5,096 nt of DNA from Promethearchaeota archaeon (lineage in GTDB: Archaea; Asgardarchaeota; Lokiarchaeia; Sigynarchaeales; SOKP01): contig JAEOTL010000515.1 of NCBI GenBank assembly GCA_016839845.1, positions 1 through 5,096 of the forward strand, in the 5' to 3' direction. The notes beneath the pieces are model-generated. The model did not search any database. It saw nothing but the letters and a program-made list of their open reading frames with translations, and was not told the DNA's origin. The position numbers were made by a program, and so were the translations under genes. Positions 1 through 5,096 of the stretch are shown in pieces. Positions within the stretch are counted from its first letter, which is position 1. The number at the start of each line of letters is the position of its first letter.

Positions 1-138
1 GGAATAGTTTGGGATACTATTAGCCCTCAATTACCCTTTATAATTTCTATATTCGTGGAACTGTCTTTAATTCCATTATATTTAGCGGCCGTATATCTAT
101 TACTCCCGCACATGGCGGAATCATATCGTGAAAAATAA
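1..138 (+). CDS. C-terminal end of a membrane protein, probably an MFS transporter (5' truncated)
   Basis: Frame 1 is open from the first base to a TAA at 136-138, giving the last 45 residues of a protein that begins left of the window. The fragment opens with GIVWDTISPQLPF, which resembles the G-x-x-x-D-x-x-x-P-x-x-PF segment near helices 10 to 11 of major facilitator superfamily transporters. A hydrophobic stretch follows (about residues 12-37, rich in I, L, F, V, Y and A), long enough for a final transmembrane helix. It ends in a short charged cytoplasmic-style tail (AESYREK). The gene converges on the operon from the other side and need not be related to it. The membrane-protein call is fairly safe; the MFS assignment rests on a short motif, and the substrate cannot be guessed. 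Confidence 0.55.
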   Translation, partial: GIVWDTISPQLPFIISIFVELSLIPLYLAAVYLLLPHMAESYREK

Positions 139-139
139 A

Positions 140-177
140 TCAAGAAAGAAACAAAAAAGAATAATATAATTTCTTGA
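140..177 (-). terminator. Possible weak terminator between convergent genes
   Basis: Bases 140-147 (tcaagaaa) and 170-177 (tttcttga) form a perfect 8-bp inverted repeat with a 22-base AT-rich loop. Read on the minus strand, the direction of the flx/hdr operon, the loop contains a run of six T and the second arm is followed by TTTATTTTTC. This could be a weak intrinsic terminator or an archaeal-style oligo-T stop signal. It sits in the 44-base gap between the two converging stop codons, where a terminator is expected. The stem is short and AT-rich and the loop is long, so folding is doubtful. Confidence 0.35.
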
Positions 178-182
178 ACCGT

Positions 183-1022
183 TTAATACTCATTCGGCAT
201 TTTTTTAAGCTCTGCGAGTGAGAATACTGGACCATCAGTGCAGACAAACTTATTACCAATATTGCATCGCCCACACTTTCCTATTCCGCACTTCATTCGC
301 ATTTCCAATGAATTTAGAATCTGCTCGTCTTTCCATCCAAGTTCTACGAGTTCAGCTACTGCAGTTCGAATCATTATGGGGGGTCCGCAAATAATCGCAA
401 CAGCATTATCTGGTGAGGGAGCAACTTTTTTTACAATCGCTGCAACAAAGCCTACTTCTCGCGTCCATCCCTCCTCTTCGCGATCAATGGTTAAAACTAC
501 CTTAATATCGTCTCGTTTCTCCCATTCTTCTAAAAGATCCCTATATAAGACTTCTCCTGATTCTCTGTTTCCATAGATTGTAGTAATATCCCCGTAATCT
601 TTTCGATATCTATCATCAAGCAAGTAAATAATGAGTGATCGTAGTGTCGAATATGCGAAACCTCCACCAATAACAACGATATTCTTTCCTTTCATATCCT
701 CCATTGGCCATCCATTACCACAAGGTCCCCGCACACCAATAATATCTCCTATTTCACTACTATGGAATCCAGAGGTAACAGTTCCCATCTTTTTGATGGT
801 AAATTTAATTGTTCCCTCTTCGGTAGGAGAAGACGCAATCCCAATCGGACATTCTCCCTTACCAATTAAACTGATTTCGGCAAATTGTCCTGGAATGTAG
901 TCAAATTTTTTGTAATCTTCTTCGTTCTTGAATTCTAATTCGATCGTCTTAATATCGTTAACTTTATTTTCGGCTACGACTGATTTTACTCTAGTTAAGT
1001 ACGGAATATATGGATTAGACAT
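183..1022 (-). CDS. flxA: FAD/NAD(P)-binding oxidoreductase with C-terminal [2Fe-2S] site, FlxA / HydG / AsrB family
   Basis: This 279-residue protein is predicted to be a cytoplasmic ferredoxin-NADP reductase-like subunit that exchanges electrons between NAD(P)(H) and the iron-sulfur chain of the Hdr complex. An N-terminal FAD-binding barrel spans about residues 8-105, with the family-type CPIGIASSP at 58-66 in the flavin-contacting position and RGPCGNGWP at 98-106. An NAD(P)-binding Rossmann half follows, with VVIGGGFAYSTLRS at 116-129 and CGPPIMI at 212-218. The C-terminal lobe carries Cys245, Cys250, Cys253 and Cys261 (C-x4-C-x2-C-x7-C), the [2Fe-2S] pattern of PyrK, AsrB and HydG. Length is normal for the family. 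The start ATG is fixed because an in-frame TAG directly precedes it; AAGGAGG lies upstream at 1035-1041. It is the last operon gene, 8 bases after its neighbour. PyrK and AsrB are alternatives, but no pyrD or asrC is adjacent. The family is secure; the name flxA rests on context. Confidence 0.85.
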   Translation of the reverse strand: MSNPYIPYLTRVKSVVAENKVNDIKTIELEFKNEEDYKKFDYIPGQFAEISLIGKGECPIGIASSPTEEGTIKFTIKKMGTVTSGFHSSEIGDIIGVRGPCGNGWPMEDMKGKNIVVIGGGFAYSTLRSLIIYLLDDRYRKDYGDITTIYGNRESGEVLYRDLLEEWEKRDDIKVVLTIDREEEGWTREVGFVAAIVKKVAPSPDNAVAIICGPPIMIRTAVAELVELGWKDEQILNSLEMRMKCGIGKCGRCNIGNKFVCTDGPVFSLAELKKMPNEY

Positions 1023-1030
1023 CTATTTTC

Positions 1031-2077
1031 TCATCCTCCTTTCTCCTCGATTTTTTCTACTTTATGTAAAATTGTTAAAATATCGTTATTCGCGGGGCAT
1101 ACTGCTATGCATCTTCCACATCCCACGCAACCCAATAGTTCATAATTCTCAGGATAATAACTAAATTTGTGCATTATTCTATTTCGGCAACGTTGGATTT
1201 TTGTGTCCCGAGGATTGTGTCCACTCGTTTCAAGTGAATAAAGACATGATTGACAAGTATCCCATATTCTTATTCTGCGACCCCGGTTATTATACTGATC
1301 TGTTTCATCTATTACATCAAAACAAGTGCATGTAGGACATAAATAGCTACAAGATCCACAGCCTATACAAGATTCGCTAATTTCCCTCCATACAGGGTGC
1401 TCAAAATTTGTTTCTAAGTTCTTTACAATGGTATCAGAATCAATTGTAGCAGTTATTGATTCTTCTGCTTGTTTAGCTAGTTCGCTAGATTTTTTCACAT
1501 CAGCATCTGTTGCATCAGAGAGCCATGATATCTTCTTTACCATTTCTTTCCCCTTGTCGCTAATACCCTCAACTAAATACGTATCTCCTAAATCAGTTAG
1601 AAATATGTCCATGTTTTCTTTATTGAATGGATTTCCTCCCACTGAGGTGCAAAAACATGTGGTTCTTGGAGTATTGCATCCTATACCTATAAGGGTCGTA
1701 TTTTCCTTCTTCTTTAAGTAAATTTCATCTTTCCAATTTCCATGAGATGAAAAGAAATTTGCGAATAATACGAAACTGTAAGCGTCACATGGGCGAATCC
1801 CGAATATTAAGATTTTTTCATCCAGATCTTGTCTATCCGTAATCTCAACATCTTTTTCATCTAATGTATATTCAAATAACACTTCCGTCTGAGGAAATAA
1901 TATAGATTTCGGTGGAATCTTTGAATTTAAGTAATCAAGCACGATATCTTCCGCTTTCTCAACCTTCTCAAAAGAGATATTCCCCTTTTTTTTAATAGGG
2001 GCATACACATTATACTCGCTTGCTAACTCATTATATAATTTCTCAACTTCGCCTTTTTTTAATATCTTTTGTTCCAT
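1031..2077 (-). CDS. 4Fe-4S dicluster subunit of the AsrA / HydB (sulfhydrogenase beta) type, FlxB/FlxC-like
   Basis: This 348-residue soluble protein should carry electrons between the flavoprotein encoded just downstream and the rest of the Hdr complex. The N-terminal two thirds are the AsrA/HydB-type domain, with GIRPCD at 93-98 and a GCNTPRTTCFCTSVGGNP stretch at 133-150 whose cysteines (134, 141, 143) are family hallmarks. The C-terminal third is a ferredoxin-like dicluster unit: Cys237, 240, 243, 247 (CIGCGSCSYLCP) and Cys317, 320, 323, 327 (CVGCGRCIAVCP). Extra cysteines lie between them at 250, 252, 275, 278 and 297. Length matches anaerobic sulfite reductase subunit A and the sulfhydrogenase beta subunit. 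Pairing with an AsrB/HydG-like gene 8 bases downstream is the usual arrangement. The ATG is supported by AAGGAGGT upstream and an in-frame TAA two codons before it. An AsrA role is unlikely because no siroheme subunit (AsrC) follows. Which Flx letter it takes I leave open. Confidence 0.85.
   Translation of the reverse strand: MEQKILKKGEVEKLYNELASEYNVYAPIKKKGNISFEKVEKAEDIVLDYLNSKIPPKSILFPQTEVLFEYTLDEKDVEITDRQDLDEKILIFGIRPCDAYSFVLFANFFSSHGNWKDEIYLKKKENTTLIGIGCNTPRTTCFCTSVGGNPFNKENMDIFLTDLGDTYLVEGISDKGKEMVKKISWLSDATDADVKKSSELAKQAEESITATIDSDTIVKNLETNFEHPVWREISESCIGCGSCSYLCPTCTCFDVIDETDQYNNRGRRIRIWDTCQSCLYSLETSGHNPRDTKIQRCRNRIMHKFSYYPENYELLGCVGCGRCIAVCPANNDILTILHKVEKIEEKGG
1035..1041 (-). promoter_or_regulatory. 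Ribosome binding site for the FlxA-like gene
   Basis: The minus strand reads AAGGAGG here, a strong Shine-Dalgarno match lying inside the last codons of the preceding gene (stop TGA at 1031-1033). It is 12 bases from the ATG at 1022, slightly longer than ideal. No alternative start in this frame is available upstream because TAG immediately precedes the ATG. Confidence 0.6.
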
Positions 2078-2087
2078 TTTTATTCTT

Positions 2088-2095
2088 ACCTCCTT
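2088..2095 (-). promoter_or_regulatory. Ribosome binding site for the AsrA/HydB-like gene
   Basis: The minus strand reads AAGGAGGT, an almost complete anti-16S match, 10 bases from the ATG at 2077. Its first two bases are the last two of the TAA stop of the gene before (2094-2096), a layout that favours re-initiation by ribosomes finishing the upstream gene. Confidence 0.7.
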
Positions 2096-3104
2096 AATCC
2101 TCCTCTAACATAAACTCTTCTGCATCTTCCATACTGAAATCCATCATCGGAGGAACTGTTTCAGCACTAAGACCTGATGTGAAATCGTATCGTTTCTTGA
2201 CAATCTCTTCTAATTTCCTCGTGATTTTATTCAAATCTATACCAACCGGACAAACAGAAGAACATGCTCCGCAGGCAACACATCTCCCCGCCAAATGGAA
2301 AGCTCTGATCAGGTGAAATACAATTATATCAGGAAGTTGAGTAGTTTTTCCAAACCACACAGGCAAATTCTGATCTACAAAACACAGATTGCAATAACAC
2401 ACGGGACACGCCTGACGGCATGAATAACATAAGGTACATGGTTCAAGTGCATCTTTAATATATTCCCATTTCTCTTCATCTGATTTTGCATCATACTCAG
2501 CAACGTCAGTAAATTCATCATGGATGGATTCCAACTCTTGACATTCTCCAACACATGTTTCGGATGTAGCGGAAGGAGATTTCACTTGGCAGACCTTGCA
2601 TAACTCATTAATATACTGGTCGTAGGGGAATTTTTGTTCCCAGTCGTTCCCCTTAACAATGATATCATCTCCAGATATCGAAACGCCAAGTATCTCTTTT
2701 TCCCCAATTTCAAGATCGATTATACTTCGATTAACATTTCCATTACAATTAATTCCTATCATTTTCACATTTTCTAAGTCAATTTGTTTCTCTGCAGCCA
2801 AAAGATTCACTGCCCTTCCTACACATCCCTTCGCGATAACCCCTATTTTTAGAGGATTTCCTTCACTGTCGCAAAGTTGGGGCATCAACGGAGCGAGATA
2901 TCGAGCTATATTAATATAAGTTAGATTATTCCAAACTAATTTATCAACATCTTCTTCTTTTCTGATAATTATCGGAGTTGAACTTAAAGGTATAGAACCT
3001 TTAGCATATCCTAGAATTACGTCTACTTGTTTCTCATTAAGTAGTTTCTTAGCAGTTTCTCGTAATGAGTTTTCTATCTCTTTATTTTCAGTTTCAATTG
3101 TCAT
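2094..3104 (-). CDS. FrhB-like / 4Fe-4S dicluster iron-sulfur subunit of a Flx-Hdr complex
   Basis: This 336-residue soluble protein is the second iron-sulfur subunit of the module, probably between the NAD(P)-flavoprotein and the MvhD-type adaptor. The N-terminal half (about 10-170) resembles the coenzyme F420 hydrogenase/dehydrogenase beta (FrhB/FdhB) fold: VDVILGYAKG at 27-36, IGVIAKGCVGRAV at 87-99 and MIGINCNGN at 115-123. A cysteine quartet (169, 172, 184, 188) could hold a cluster. The C-terminal half is a dicluster ferredoxin: Cys223, 226, 229, 233 with extra Cys236, 238 and 241, then Cys275, 278, 281, 285 (CVACGACSSVCPVG). The last 25 residues are acidic. I prefer the ATG at 3104 over an in-frame GTG at 3113: AAGGAG lies 8 bases before the ATG, whereas the GTG overlaps that motif. 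The gene then starts 2 bases after the mvhD stop. F420 use is unproven; the family name is often applied to proteins that do not bind F420. Confidence 0.8.
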   Translation of the reverse strand: MTIETENKEIENSLRETAKKLLNEKQVDVILGYAKGSIPLSSTPIIIRKEEDVDKLVWNNLTYINIARYLAPLMPQLCDSEGNPLKIGVIAKGCVGRAVNLLAAEKQIDLENVKMIGINCNGNVNRSIIDLEIGEKEILGVSISGDDIIVKGNDWEQKFPYDQYINELCKVCQVKSPSATSETCVGECQELESIHDEFTDVAEYDAKSDEEKWEYIKDALEPCTLCYSCRQACPVCYCNLCFVDQNLPVWFGKTTQLPDIIVFHLIRAFHLAGRCVACGACSSVCPVGIDLNKITRKLEEIVKKRYDFTSGLSAETVPPMMDFSMEDAEEFMLEED

Positions 3105-3106
3105 TT

Positions 3107-3553
3107 TTACCACTCCTTTTGAAATTTGGTATTGGGTCCCAGTTCTTTTACTACCTTTGTAGCTTTCCTTACCAAGACTGCAAAGCGTTCACCCTCGGCA
3201 GCAGAAGCCCACATGAATTGTACTCTGTCTTTTAACCCGAAAAATTCTAATAACTCATGTAATATTGCGAATCTTCTCCGAGCAACCAGGTTACCGCTAA
3301 TATAATGGCAATCACCAGGATGGCAGCCCGAAATAAGAACTCCATCCCAACCATCCGTTAGACTCTTTATAATAAAATAGGGATTGACTCTCCCAGAGCA
3401 GGGAACTCTTACTATTCTTATATTAGGGGGATACTGAATTCTACTCACCCCTGCAAGATCGGCTCCCGCATAAGAACACCAATTGCAAAGGAATGCAATT
3501 ATTTTTGGTTCCCAATTCTCATCAACTTTCTTTTCTACAACTGTTTCAGTCAT
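3107..3553 (-). CDS. mvhD: MvhD/FlxD-family [2Fe-2S] adaptor subunit docking on HdrA
   Basis: This 148-residue protein is a typical MvhD/FlpD-family protein, the small iron-sulfur link that delivers electrons from a hydrogenase, formate dehydrogenase or NADH module to HdrA. Nearly the whole length is the conserved domain: FLCNWCSYAGADLAG at 21-35, YPPNIRIVRVPCSGRV at 41-56, GCHPGDCHYISGN at 76-88, and WASAAEGERF at 115-124. The five conserved cysteines (23, 26, 52, 77, 82) are all present; in the structurally studied homologue this domain binds a [2Fe-2S] cluster. Length is usual for a stand-alone MvhD. The ATG is supported by AGAGGT 8 bases upstream and an in-frame TAA just before it. It lies 13 bases after hdrA, which is exactly where an HdrA partner is expected. 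Because the flavoprotein of the operon is NAD(P)-type and no hydrogenase is present, flxD is the equally valid name. Confidence 0.92.
   Translation of the reverse strand: MTETVVEKKVDENWEPKIIAFLCNWCSYAGADLAGVSRIQYPPNIRIVRVPCSGRVNPYFIIKSLTDGWDGVLISGCHPGDCHYISGNLVARRRFAILHELLEFFGLKDRVQFMWASAAEGERFAVLVRKATKVVKELGPNTKFQKEW
3113..3118 (-). promoter_or_regulatory. Ribosome binding site that decides the FrhB-like gene's start
   Basis: AAGGAG on the minus strand lies 8 bases before the ATG at 3104, good spacing. It is embedded in the final codons of the mvhD-type gene (AAG GAG TGG TAA). The upstream GTG at 3113 shares its first base with this motif and so has no site of its own, which favours the ATG start. 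Confidence 0.7.
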
Positions 3554-3561
3554 TTTTTATA

Positions 3562-3567
3562 ACCTCT
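3562..3567 (-). promoter_or_regulatory. Ribosome binding site for the mvhD/flxD-type gene
   Basis: AGAGGT on the minus strand is 8 bases from the ATG at 3553. Its first base is the last base of the hdrA TAA stop (3567-3569). It is weaker than the other sites in the operon but well spaced. Confidence 0.55.
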
Positions 3568-5096
3568 TATAACCTTGCTGTAATCATTTCATATATTTGT
3601 TCAGATGTAAAACCTAATATGTCTATTGCACTACATCGGCAATTTCCACTGCAGGCTCCACATCCTTTACATAAAACCGTATTAATAGAAGCTACAAGCC
3701 CGAATCTGCGGTCTTCAATCATTTCTATGGCATTATAAGCGCAATTTTCGACACACATACCGCACCCAGCACAGCGAGACATATTAATCATCGCTGTTTT
3801 TCCCTCTGCCTCAACCTCATCTTTAGAAAGAATAGTGCACGCTCTTGAAACGGCAGCATTAGCTTGAGAGATAGAATCTTCTATTGTTTTCGGACAGTGT
3901 GCCATTCCAGCGACAAAAACACCTTCTGTAGCAAAATCCACTGGACGAAGCTTGACATGTGCTTCCAAATAAAAATTATCATCATTCAAGGGAACTTTTA
4001 GCATTTTAGCAAGTTCTTCATTTTCCTCATGAGATGCTACAATACCAGCACTTAGTACTAATAAATCTGCAACTATAGATAAATTTCCCTCTTTTGCTGT
4101 ACTAACATTTACTTTTAATACTGATCCCTCTGGTGTAATCTGAGGAGGATTTTTTTCATCATATTGAATGAAGATAACTCCCGCTTCCCTAGCTTTTCTG
4201 TAATATTTCTCTTTAAAACCATAAGTTCTAATATCTCGAAATAGGATTATTACTTCACTAGTTGGATCTTGTTCTTTCACCAGTAATGCGTTTTTAATGG
4301 CTTCTGCGCAACACATTTTACTACAGTATGGATGTTCATCGTTTCTAGAACCTACGCATTGAATCATTACAATTGATTTTTTATCCTTAACCTTCCCATT
4401 TGTGTTAAGGATTTTTTCAAGCTCAGATTGTAAAATTACATTTTCGTTTTGACCATAAAGAAATTCTTTTGGTTGATACTCGTGAGCTCCCGTAGCTACA
4501 ACTACAACACCGTGATCAAATTCAACCCTTTCTTTACTTGGACTATGAACAACTGTACTTTTGAAGTTCCCAATATAACCGTCTATCGCCTCAACTTCGG
4601 TACTAGTATAAAGATGAATAAATTTATTTGATTTTATATTGTCAATTAAATTTTCCGTATAAGCTTGAACGTCTCCGCCTTCAAGTGTATGATATATATG
4701 CTTTGCAAAGCCTCCTAAGGTTTCCTCCCTTTCGATCAGGTAAGTCTCAAATTCTTGACTAGCAAAATTTAGAGCTGCCACCATACCCGTGATGCCTCCT
4801 CCTATAACCATTGCCTTCTGTGTAACACCCAATTTTATCCTGTCTATTGGGGCAATTCTCCTTGCTTTATTAACCGCCATTCTCACTAAATCTTTTGCTT
4901 TTTGAGTTGCTTCTTCAGGTTGTTTCATATGAACCCAGGAACATTGGTCCCGGATATTAGCCATTTGAAACAGATAACGATTCAGACCAGCTTCACGTAT
5001 TGTTTCTTGAAATAGTGGTTCATGAGTTCTTGGTGTACATGATGCGACTATAACACGATTAAGATGATATTCTTCTATTTTTTCTTTAATTATACC
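3567..5096 (-). CDS. hdrA: Heterodisulfide reductase subunit A-like flavoprotein, HdrA (5' truncated by window edge)
   Basis: The frame stays open to the right edge, so the 509 visible residues lack roughly the first 140 of a typical 650-residue HdrA. The ATG at 4964 is internal: the 44 codons before it encode conserved HdrA sequence, including ASCTPRTHEPLFQ at visible residues 18-30, just ahead of MANIRDQCSWVH at 45-56. A thioredoxin-reductase-like FAD domain follows, with GGGITG at 99-104, ERE near 122-124 and a late FAD segment GVFVAGMAH at 392-400. Cys247, 258, 262 and 263 (C-x10-C-x3-CC) form the extra cluster motif of the family. The C-terminus has two ferredoxin motifs, Cys442/445/448/452 and Cys476/479/482/486. 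HdrA carries the FAD that bifurcates electrons between ferredoxin and a disulfide-type acceptor; here it should receive them from the MvhD-like protein encoded 13 bases downstream. Both ferredoxin motifs lack the usual proline after the fourth cysteine. No in-frame TGA suggesting selenocysteine is seen. Confidence 0.95.
   Translation of the reverse strand, partial: GIIKEKIEEYHLNRVIVASCTPRTHEPLFQETIREAGLNRYLFQMANIRDQCSWVHMKQPEEATQKAKDLVRMAVNKARRIAPIDRIKLGVTQKAMVIGGGITGMVAALNFASQEFETYLIEREETLGGFAKHIYHTLEGGDVQAYTENLIDNIKSNKFIHLYTSTEVEAIDGYIGNFKSTVVHSPSKERVEFDHGVVVVATGAHEYQPKEFLYGQNENVILQSELEKILNTNGKVKDKKSIVMIQCVGSRNDEHPYCSKMCCAEAIKNALLVKEQDPTSEVIILFRDIRTYGFKEKYYRKAREAGVIFIQYDEKNPPQITPEGSVLKVNVSTAKEGNLSIVADLLVLSAGIVASHEENEELAKMLKVPLNDDNFYLEAHVKLRPVDFATEGVFVAGMAHCPKTIEDSISQANAAVSRACTILSKDEVEAEGKTAMINMSRCAGCGMCVENCAYNAIEMIEDRRFGLVASINTVLCKGCGACSGNCRCSAIDILGFTSEQIYEMITARL

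Noticed and set aside
183..1022. PyrK, the dihydroorotate dehydrogenase electron transfer subunit.
   Set aside because: It shares the FAD/NAD/[2Fe-2S] layout, but there is no pyrD or other pyrimidine gene nearby, and the operon partners are HdrA-type redox proteins.
238..1164. Several open plus-strand stretches (238-576, 631-900, 928-1164) opposite the flavoprotein gene.
   Set aside because: They lie antisense to clearly conserved coding sequence, have low-complexity Ser/Ile/Pro-rich translations with no recognisable domain, and lack good ribosome binding sites. The same applies to plus-strand openings at 1428-1721, 2659-2919, 3493-3738 and 4449-4631.
1986..2060. Two poly-A tracts near the 5' end of the AsrA/HydB-like gene (A7 at 2054-2060 and A8 followed by G4 at 1982-1993, the latter in phase with an A-AAA-AAG slippery heptamer).
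   Set aside because: A -1 slip at either site meets a stop within a few codons and would yield only a short peptide. No stimulatory hairpin is evident and the full-length frame is well conserved. They may matter as sequencing-error or slippage spots, but there is no evidence of programmed frameshifting.
183..2077. Dissimilatory or anaerobic sulfite reductase (AsrABC) locus.
   Set aside because: The two subunits resemble AsrA and AsrB, but no siroheme-binding AsrC follows; the next gene is a convergent membrane protein, and the upstream context is HdrA/MvhD.
2094..3104. F420-reducing hydrogenase or F420-dependent formate dehydrogenase beta subunit.
   Set aside because: Only the N-terminal half resembles FrhB/FdhB; no hydrogenase or formate dehydrogenase catalytic subunit is present, and the operon already has an NAD(P)-type flavoprotein as electron input.
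4962..4964. ATG as the start of the HdrA gene.
   Set aside because: The frame remains open for 44 more codons to the window edge, and those codons encode conserved HdrA sequence (ASCTPRTHEPLFQ and the run into MANIRDQCSWVH), so this methionine is internal.
3567..5096. Selenocysteine in HdrA, known in some relatives.
   Set aside because: The visible reading frame has no internal TGA, and all the expected cysteine positions are cysteine.
1..5096. CRISPR arrays, tRNA or rRNA genes, insertion sequences or long repeats.
   Set aside because: Almost every base from 183 onward is coding in one operon; no direct repeats, terminal inverted repeats, transposase motifs or structured RNA were seen by eye.

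Overview
This AT-rich window holds most of one tightly packed minus-strand operon for an HdrA-centred, flavin-based electron transfer complex. At the left edge is the tail of an unrelated convergent gene on the plus strand. The operon reads right to left: hdrA (5' end cut by the right edge), an mvhD/flxD-type [2Fe-2S] subunit, an FrhB-like iron-sulfur subunit, an AsrA/HydB-like iron-sulfur subunit, and an FAD/NAD(P)-binding reductase of the FlxA/HydG/AsrB type. Gaps between these genes are only 2 to 16 bases. Each internal gene has a purine-rich Shine-Dalgarno-like stretch that overlaps or abuts the stop codon of the gene before it, so the set is almost certainly co-transcribed and probably translationally coupled.

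The gene content matches the HdrA-FlxABCD arrangement described in sulfate reducers and other strict anaerobes. In the family model, the NAD(P)H-type flavoprotein (FlxA) passes electrons through iron-sulfur subunits to the MvhD-like adaptor (FlxD), which docks on HdrA. HdrA's FAD then splits electron pairs between low-potential ferredoxin and a higher-potential acceptor, usually a disulfide reduced by HdrBC. In principle it can run in reverse, as electron confurcation. No hdrB or hdrC lies in this window; if present, they are most likely upstream of hdrA, beyond the right edge. No [NiFe]-hydrogenase, formate dehydrogenase catalytic subunit or siroheme sulfite reductase gene is seen either.

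Region by region: 1-138 is the last 45 codons of a plus-strand membrane protein, probably an MFS transporter. Bases 139-182 form a short AT-rich convergent spacer with a weak inverted repeat. Bases 183-5096 are the operon, with no gap larger than 16 bases. The operon's promoter is not in the window.

The organism is an obligate anaerobe by inference from the oxygen-sensitive iron-sulfur and HdrA chemistry. Bacterium versus archaeon cannot be settled here. The good Shine-Dalgarno motifs and low GC fit several anaerobic bacterial lineages, but HdrA/MvhD/FrhB-type proteins are also common in archaea. The system is recognisable rather than new. The points most worth a second look are the cysteine-rich FrhB-like subunit, the altered ferredoxin motifs of HdrA, and the unknown electron-acceptor partner.
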